Both the position numbers and the translations under genes were made by a program. DNA of 64,000 nt, taken from the NCBI GenBank assembly GCA_011772425.1, contig WVZO01000533.1, positions 1-64,000 of the forward strand, written 5' to 3'. Position 1 is the stretch's first letter, and each line of letters opens with the position of its first letter. Shown one piece after another: positions 59,529 to 64,000 of this stretch. This DNA comes from Candidatus Aminicenantota bacterium (GTDB lineage: Bacteria; Acidobacteriota; Aminicenantia; UBA2199). Under the pieces are notes generated by a model. That model did not search any database, was not told the origin of the DNA, and saw only the letters and a list, made by a program, of their open reading frames with translations.

Positions 59529-61862
59529 CTACAGCACAAAGGTCTTCTTCACTAACGTCATGAAACTCTCATAATCGGTATCCGGGATAATAAACTCAGG
59601 CAGTGGCTGAATTCCAGGCAAATCCGGTAACCCCAATTTCTTTTCCACCACGATGATGTTGAGTTTACGATTTTCCTGGCACTCCAACTCCACATCAATG
59701 CCTTTATCCGAAACACCGTAATAGATAATTCGGAAATAGTTAGATTTCCCCGGTTTAAAAATCTTCGCATCCTTTACCGGTTTCCCATCCAGTTCCATCC
59801 TGGAAATACCGGCATTCTTATTGATGATCAACTCCATGATAGGGGCCTGCCGGAGCGAGGAAAGATTGAAACGCAATCTTCTTAAACCGCTTTCTGTAGC
59901 ATCCTCCAGCAGGGTTAAGCAAGGCACATGTATCCCCACAACAGGAGCGTCATTTTTCAGTACTGGTCGTTTTCTGATCTCAGGGGGATAAATCTCTTTT
60001 AACGGTTCTTTCCTGGGTTTGGGAAAGAATTGCCGGTTCCATTTATCGGGTTCCGGGTATTTTGAAACCCATAAGGCTTTTTGTTGCTCCGAATCAGCAT
60101 CAAGACAATACATGACATTGCTCTGCAAGGGTTGTTTCTTGTCATAACCAGAGAAAGAATCCCCGCCCCAATAAAACAATATACCCATCAATATAGCCAT
60201 TACAGGCAAAGCCCATTTACCCGTATTGTACGATGTCTTCCATTGAGGGAGAAGGAACCCCAGCACCAGGGTAAAAAGTATAACCCCGGGCAAGACAAAT
60301 TTCAGACTAAACACCACAAACAGCATTTTCACCATCGGTGCAAACATGGCAATAATAGGAAGAACCGCTGCCAATTGCACCAGGACAAAAAAGTAGGGTT
60401 TGTCCTTTTCCGAGAACTGGAATTTAAAACAAATTGTACCGCCAATTAAACTGAACATTAAGGGAACAATCATTACATACGTCCCGCTCTCCATAAACAA
60501 GTAAAGGAAAACCATTAAGATTAATGCAATGGTCAAAAAACCGGCGGATAGGTTTTCTATTTTTTGCCTGGAAAACAAGATATTATAGAGACCAATAAAT
60601 ACTCCTACGCTGACGGCAATAAAGACCACAAAATAGAACCAGGCATTATAATAATTATGCATGTAAAAATGGGCATAATGGGGATAAAGCGAGTGAATCA
60701 AACGTTGAATAATCCAGGCAATACCACAAACCACAGCCAGAATGACCAGGAAAGAAATAACCCCAACCATGATGCCTTTCAAAGAGAGACGCTGTTTTTT
60801 AATTCCCAGGGAAACATAAACCCAGTAAAGCAGCAGGATCACAACCACCAGCGGCAAATTCAGCCAATTGGGATATTGGACCAGCCAGTGACCGATGGGG
60901 TTAAAGAAGGTGACATCCCCGGCTTTGGTGTGGGCCAGCGGCAGGTTGCCAAAATGACGGGCAATATTTATGATGTAACTGCCGTGATGCTGTAAGCTTC
61001 CCAGGTCCAGGTTTTCCGGCGAATCGGTCATACTGTGGTAACTGACAAAACCGTCGATAAAAGCAGCGTTGAAACCAGGTAATCCGGCCCGCCGGAAAAC
61101 AGTAAAATCCGTATTGTTGGGCATTAATTTATACACTTCATACATGATAGAAGCGGCAACCGGGTAAGGAACCGCCTTTGCATATTCCCGCATGATCCAG
61201 CCGTTCTCCGGGCTGACTTCAAAAGTAACACTGGGACCTGAATTACCGCGGGCCTCCAGGTTAAGCACAATCCCCACCTGCTGGTTTAAAGGGTGCTCAG
61301 CCATGAAGGCTTTGGCCCCCAGGAGTCCGACTTCTTCAGCGTCGGTAAATAAAAATATGATGTCGCTTTTAAGGGAAGGCGAATGTTTCAGTGCCCTGGC
61401 GGTTTCCAGCATGGCAGCCACCGCAGCTCCGTCGTCCGCCGCCCCCGGGGTATGGGGCTGCGAGTCGTAATGCGCCGCAATTAATACTCCTTTGGAATCA
61501 GTCCCGGGAGAACCGCTGCCTTTTAAAACAGCAATGATGTTATGTACTTGCCCGGCTGTGACCCTTCGGAATTCAAGTAACGAAGTGGTGGTTTGAATCT
61601 CGGTCTCCAAACCCAGTTCCCGGGTTTCATTCACAATATAATTCTTTACCCGTGCATGCTCTTTTGTACCCATTGAATGGGGTTTTTGACACATGGCTTT
61701 TACATGCTCAAAGGCCCGTGCAGCAGAAAACGCCGACAGGGAAGCCTCCTTGCCAACAGGCTGCGGCGGCGAATATAATTCAAGCGAATAAATATAAAAA
61801 AAGAAAACCACCATAAGCACCAGGCCGCTTAACAAAAAGGAATGGTCAAGTTTTAATTTCAC
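59529..61862 (-). CDS. Membrane-bound M28 family metallopeptidase
   Basis: One N-terminal transmembrane helix leads into an M28 peptidase domain (about 45-300): AAHYDSQPHTPGAADDGAAV (His and Asp ligands), FTDAEEVGLLGA (Glu pair), NLEARG and SYHSMTDSPEN (His ligand). Eight or more transmembrane helices (about 320-580) and a C-terminal extracytoplasmic beta domain follow. The arrangement resembles Fxna/ERMP1-type M28 proteins. It probably releases amino acids from peptides outside the cytoplasm. The start appears to be GTG at 61862; the ribosome binding site is weak. Confidence 0.88.
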   Translation of the reverse strand: MKLKLDHSFLLSGLVLMVVFFFYIYSLELYSPPQPVGKEASLSAFSAARAFEHVKAMCQKPHSMGTKEHARVKNYIVNETRELGLETEIQTTTSLLEFRRVTAGQVHNIIAVLKGSGSPGTDSKGVLIAAHYDSQPHTPGAADDGAAVAAMLETARALKHSPSLKSDIIFLFTDAEEVGLLGAKAFMAEHPLNQQVGIVLNLEARGNSGPSVTFEVSPENGWIMREYAKAVPYPVAASIMYEVYKLMPNNTDFTVFRRAGLPGFNAAFIDGFVSYHSMTDSPENLDLGSLQHHGSYIINIARHFGNLPLAHTKAGDVTFFNPIGHWLVQYPNWLNLPLVVVILLLYWVYVSLGIKKQRLSLKGIMVGVISFLVILAVVCGIAWIIQRLIHSLYPHYAHFYMHNYYNAWFYFVVFIAVSVGVFIGLYNILFSRQKIENLSAGFLTIALILMVFLYLFMESGTYVMIVPLMFSLIGGTICFKFQFSEKDKPYFFVLVQLAAVLPIIAMFAPMVKMLFVVFSLKFVLPGVILFTLVLGFLLPQWKTSYNTGKWALPVMAILMGILFYWGGDSFSGYDKKQPLQSNVMYCLDADSEQQKALWVSKYPEPDKWNRQFFPKPRKEPLKEIYPPEIRKRPVLKNDAPVVGIHVPCLTLLEDATESGLRRLRFNLSSLRQAPIMELIINKNAGISRMELDGKPVKDAKIFKPGKSNYFRIIYYGVSDKGIDVELECQENRKLNIIVVEKKLGLPDLPGIQPLPEFIIPDTDYESFMTLVKKTFVL

Positions 61863-61877
61863 TTTTATAATTAATGC

Positions 61878-61920
61878 CTAATGCCTACTGCCAACTGCCA
61901 ACTGCCTACTGCCTACTGAA
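61878..61920. repeat. TGCCAACTGCCTACTGCC simple repeat
   Basis: About five degenerate TGCC(A/T)ACTGCC units between the M28 and threonyl-tRNA synthetase genes. The same motif occurs within the NRPS gene at 54067 and near 23512. Confidence 0.6.
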
Positions 61921-61922
61921 CA

Positions 61923-63791
61923 CTAGCCCCTGAACTGCGGGCGGTGGGAAACCAACATCGGTAAATTTAACGGCCGCAAAACCTTACCCTTCATTTCCCC
62001 ATCAAAATATTCACACACCTGCTCAACCGTCAGGTTCTCTGTTTCTTTCTTGCCCCGGATTCGCACCGGCAATGTATCAGAGTCGATTTCCTTATCACCC
62101 AATACGATAATCAATGGTATCCATTCCTTTTCCGCCATTCGTATTCGTTTACTAACCGTTTCACTTCTATCGTCGATATCGATTCGTCCCGGCAATTTTT
62201 TGGCCAATTCCAGCGCATGGGGTAAATGATCGTCTTTCACGGGAATGAGCCGTATCTGGGTGGGAGACAGCCAAAAGGGGAAGCTTGTTTTCTGTCCTTT
62301 CTTCATTTTGATGGCTTCCTGCTCCAAAAGCGCATAAAGGTTACGATCAATGGAACCGGAAACAGAGGTATGAAGCATCATGGGATGCTGCGGTTCTGAA
62401 TTTTTATCAATGTAGGTGATACCGAAATCCGCCGGGTTTTTTACATCGATTTGAACCGTACTGAGTGCACTTGCTTTACCCTGACTATCCACGCAGTTGA
62501 CTTCGAATTTGGTAATAAAATAGAAATATTGTTCCGGCCATAATTCGATCAATATAGGGGTACCGCAATATTCAGCAATCCTCTTTACATAATCGCCATT
62601 CTCCTCATAAAATCCCTTTACAGCTCGAAGGGCCACCACATATTCATCTCGCTTAAAACCTAAATTATCCATCCATTCCAGGCATAGTTTAACCTGGTTC
62701 AGCATTTCTTCAATGGACTGGGGAATGTCGGCGCACAGCGTATGCATATCCGGCATGGTAAAGGCACGAAGGCGTTTGAGCCCCACCAATTCACCGGTTT
62801 GCTCACGTCTAAAACTAAAGTGTGTGAGCTCATAAAGACGAATGGGAAGCTGCCGGTAGCTGATTTGCATATCATGCTTCATCAAATACTGCCCAAAGCA
62901 AGCGGCGAATCTTAAAAAGTACTCGGATTTGTCCGAACTGACGGTATATTGCCGTGCCGGAAATTTGTCCAGGTACTTGGCCAGTGCCGGATGATTTAAA
63001 CTATACATAATCGGCGTTTCCACTTGCATGGCGCCATACTGATTGAGCACGGCATTGATCTGTTCTTCCAGGATTTTTTTCATCACATACCCTTTGGGAT
63101 ACCACCTGAAGTTTCCTGCATCCGATGCGGGTTCATAGTCCACCAGTTCATGCTCCTGCATCAGCCGTATGTGGGGCGGTGCTTCCTCTGAGAGGCGTGA
63201 CCCCTGGGTTTCATAATCGAAAAACGTCTTAAACAGCCGATGTTCCTGGAAATTAAAATCATCCGCGCTGGTAACCTTACCATCCGGGGTCATGATCAGC
63301 CATTCACTGATCTTCTCCTCTTCCGCTTTTAAACCGGAGCTTTCTTTTTCTCCTTCTTCCACACGAATGGTACGTCCCAATTCAGATAACGGATGGCCTT
63401 TAACCTTTATATCAAATCTCTTATAAAAACCAAACGGCGCTCGGTAAACTGTAAATTTATTAAGGCCGGACAGAGACACGGCAAGTTGGTCTAAAATCTT
63501 TACCGCTGTTCGCGGCGTTTCTAATGTGGGCGAAAGATGGGCGTAGGGATAAAGAAAAACATTTTTGCTGTCCACTTTTTCACATTGATCAGCAATATCG
63601 GCAGCGGCTTTGTCCACCACTCCTTGCAGGGTATCTCCGTCTCCTTTTTCAATTGAAATCATACATACCAATACGTTATCGGCATTTCCTTTGAGCATCT
63701 CAGGAGGAATGGGATCCAGTTGTTTGGTAATGGATGTTTCTCCAGTAACCTCGTACGAAAAACGATCTGCATGCAAAAACAAAACTCGCAT
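61923..63791 (-). CDS. thrS: Threonyl-tRNA synthetase with archaeal-type editing domain
   Basis: 622 residues. The N-terminal domain (about 1-145) begins MRVLFLHADRFSYEVTG and matches the DTD-like Ser-editing domain of archaeal ThrRS, not the bacterial TGS/N2 editing arrangement. The class II core follows: motif 1 region, FAACFGQYLMKHDM, motif 2 LTHFSFRREQTGEL, FTMPDMHTLCAD and LHTSVSGSIDRNLYALLEQE (motif 3). The anticodon-binding domain lies at LPVRI...EQVCEYFDG. AGAGGT lies 6 nt before the ATG. A vertically rare bacterial form, probably acquired from Archaea or shared with a few phyla. Confidence 0.93.
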   Translation of the reverse strand: MRVLFLHADRFSYEVTGETSITKQLDPIPPEMLKGNADNVLVCMISIEKGDGDTLQGVVDKAAADIADQCEKVDSKNVFLYPYAHLSPTLETPRTAVKILDQLAVSLSGLNKFTVYRAPFGFYKRFDIKVKGHPLSELGRTIRVEEGEKESSGLKAEEEKISEWLIMTPDGKVTSADDFNFQEHRLFKTFFDYETQGSRLSEEAPPHIRLMQEHELVDYEPASDAGNFRWYPKGYVMKKILEEQINAVLNQYGAMQVETPIMYSLNHPALAKYLDKFPARQYTVSSDKSEYFLRFAACFGQYLMKHDMQISYRQLPIRLYELTHFSFRREQTGELVGLKRLRAFTMPDMHTLCADIPQSIEEMLNQVKLCLEWMDNLGFKRDEYVVALRAVKGFYEENGDYVKRIAEYCGTPILIELWPEQYFYFITKFEVNCVDSQGKASALSTVQIDVKNPADFGITYIDKNSEPQHPMMLHTSVSGSIDRNLYALLEQEAIKMKKGQKTSFPFWLSPTQIRLIPVKDDHLPHALELAKKLPGRIDIDDRSETVSKRIRMAEKEWIPLIIVLGDKEIDSDTLPVRIRGKKETENLTVEQVCEYFDGEMKGKVLRPLNLPMLVSHRPQFRG

Positions 63792-63899
63792 TTAGTACCT
63801 CTTATAAATCATTTGTAGTAATATATACTACTAATTTTATCAGGGATTGTCAATGTTTTGAAACTGGTAACAGTAATTTTAATTTCAAAAATAAACAAA

Positions 63900-63967
63900 A
63901 GCTTTTGCGGGGGGTCCAGGGGGGTGGTTTTCTCGAAAAGAACCCCCCTGGCCGCCGGAGGCAAAAG
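63900..63967 (+). repeat. GTTTTGCGGGG-type hairpin element, copy 3
   Basis: CTTTTGCGGGGGGTCCAGGG pairs imperfectly with GAACCCCCCTGGCCGCCGG across TTTTCTCGAAAA. Same element as at 1985-2147 and 9914-9976. The end of the window beyond it (63968-64000) holds nothing recognisable. Confidence 0.65.
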
Positions 63968-64000
63968 GTATTTTCATGGCAGTAAATATCAATCTTTATA

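Overview
This is a bacterial chromosome segment of moderate GC content with many AGGAGG-type ribosome binding sites. The gene content suggests a proteolytic, fermentative bacterium of the Acidobacteriota/Aminicenantes kind. Pointers are a VWFA-related protein of the type abundant in Acidobacteria, a DUF5916-like barrel protein, many secreted peptidases (S10, two M28, a HEXXH zincin, a papain-like enzyme, an S51 enzyme), a secreted serpin and many peptide natural-product genes. The lineage is an inference; no rRNA or marker phylogeny can be run here.

Layout. 0-5 kb: secreted S10 carboxypeptidase and a fused MFS/spermidine-synthase-like membrane protein. 5-10 kb: a repeat-rich accessory stretch with a small unknown protein, a seven-copy 42-bp tandem repeat, a TIR-STAND-TPR protein (candidate NLR-like antiphage sensor) and a DUF433 antitoxin next to a truncated toxin. 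10-23 kb: housekeeping and cell-envelope genes: an M28 peptidase / lipoprotein-carrier-like / queA operon, a three-gene hydro-lyase plus isocitrate-dehydrogenase-type operon, a lytic transglycosylase, Hsp15, a lipid kinase, an outer-membrane-like DUF5916 protein and a flavodoxin.

23-34.5 kb is the most unusual part. On the minus strand lie three large proteins with a cobalamin-binding-like N-terminus, a radical SAM core and a SPASM-like C-terminus. They are interleaved with three small homologous peptide genes (57-64 aa), two of which are absent from a normal ORF call. Each peptide gene is followed by a conserved strong hairpin. One enzyme/peptide unit is a recent tandem duplication that carries along a fossil of the preceding enzyme's C-terminus. 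Four further small genes with a common double-Gly leader (lanthipeptide-like) and Cys/Thr-rich cores bracket this island. No LanB, LanC or LanM gene is visible. I propose this island as a new RiPP-type system.

34.5-39.5 kb: a coiled-coil membrane protein and a minus-strand operon of type II thioesterase, Sfp-type phosphopantetheinyl transferase, S51 peptidase and two methyltransferases, one degenerate. These are accessory functions typical of NRPS clusters. 39.7-47.4 kb: a second RiPP operon on the plus strand, with radical SAM/SPASM maturase, Cys-rich precursor, attenuator hairpins, ABC exporter, secreted zincin and beta-propeller protein. 47.5-57.3 kb: secreted papain-like peptidase, lipoprotein serpin, VWFA-domain protein and a two-module NRPS (A-T-C-A-T, no thioesterase) that contains in-frame low-complexity insertions. 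57.8-63.8 kb: TPR protein, GNAT acetyltransferase, membrane M28 peptidase and a threonyl-tRNA synthetase with an archaeal-type editing domain.

Intergenic regions carry several dispersed repeat families: long CGAAAT-type inverted repeats (2 loci), a GTTTTGCGGGG-type hairpin element (3 loci) and degenerate CACGAAGG/CTCTGTG tracts. No tRNA, rRNA, CRISPR array, transposase or prophage was recognised.
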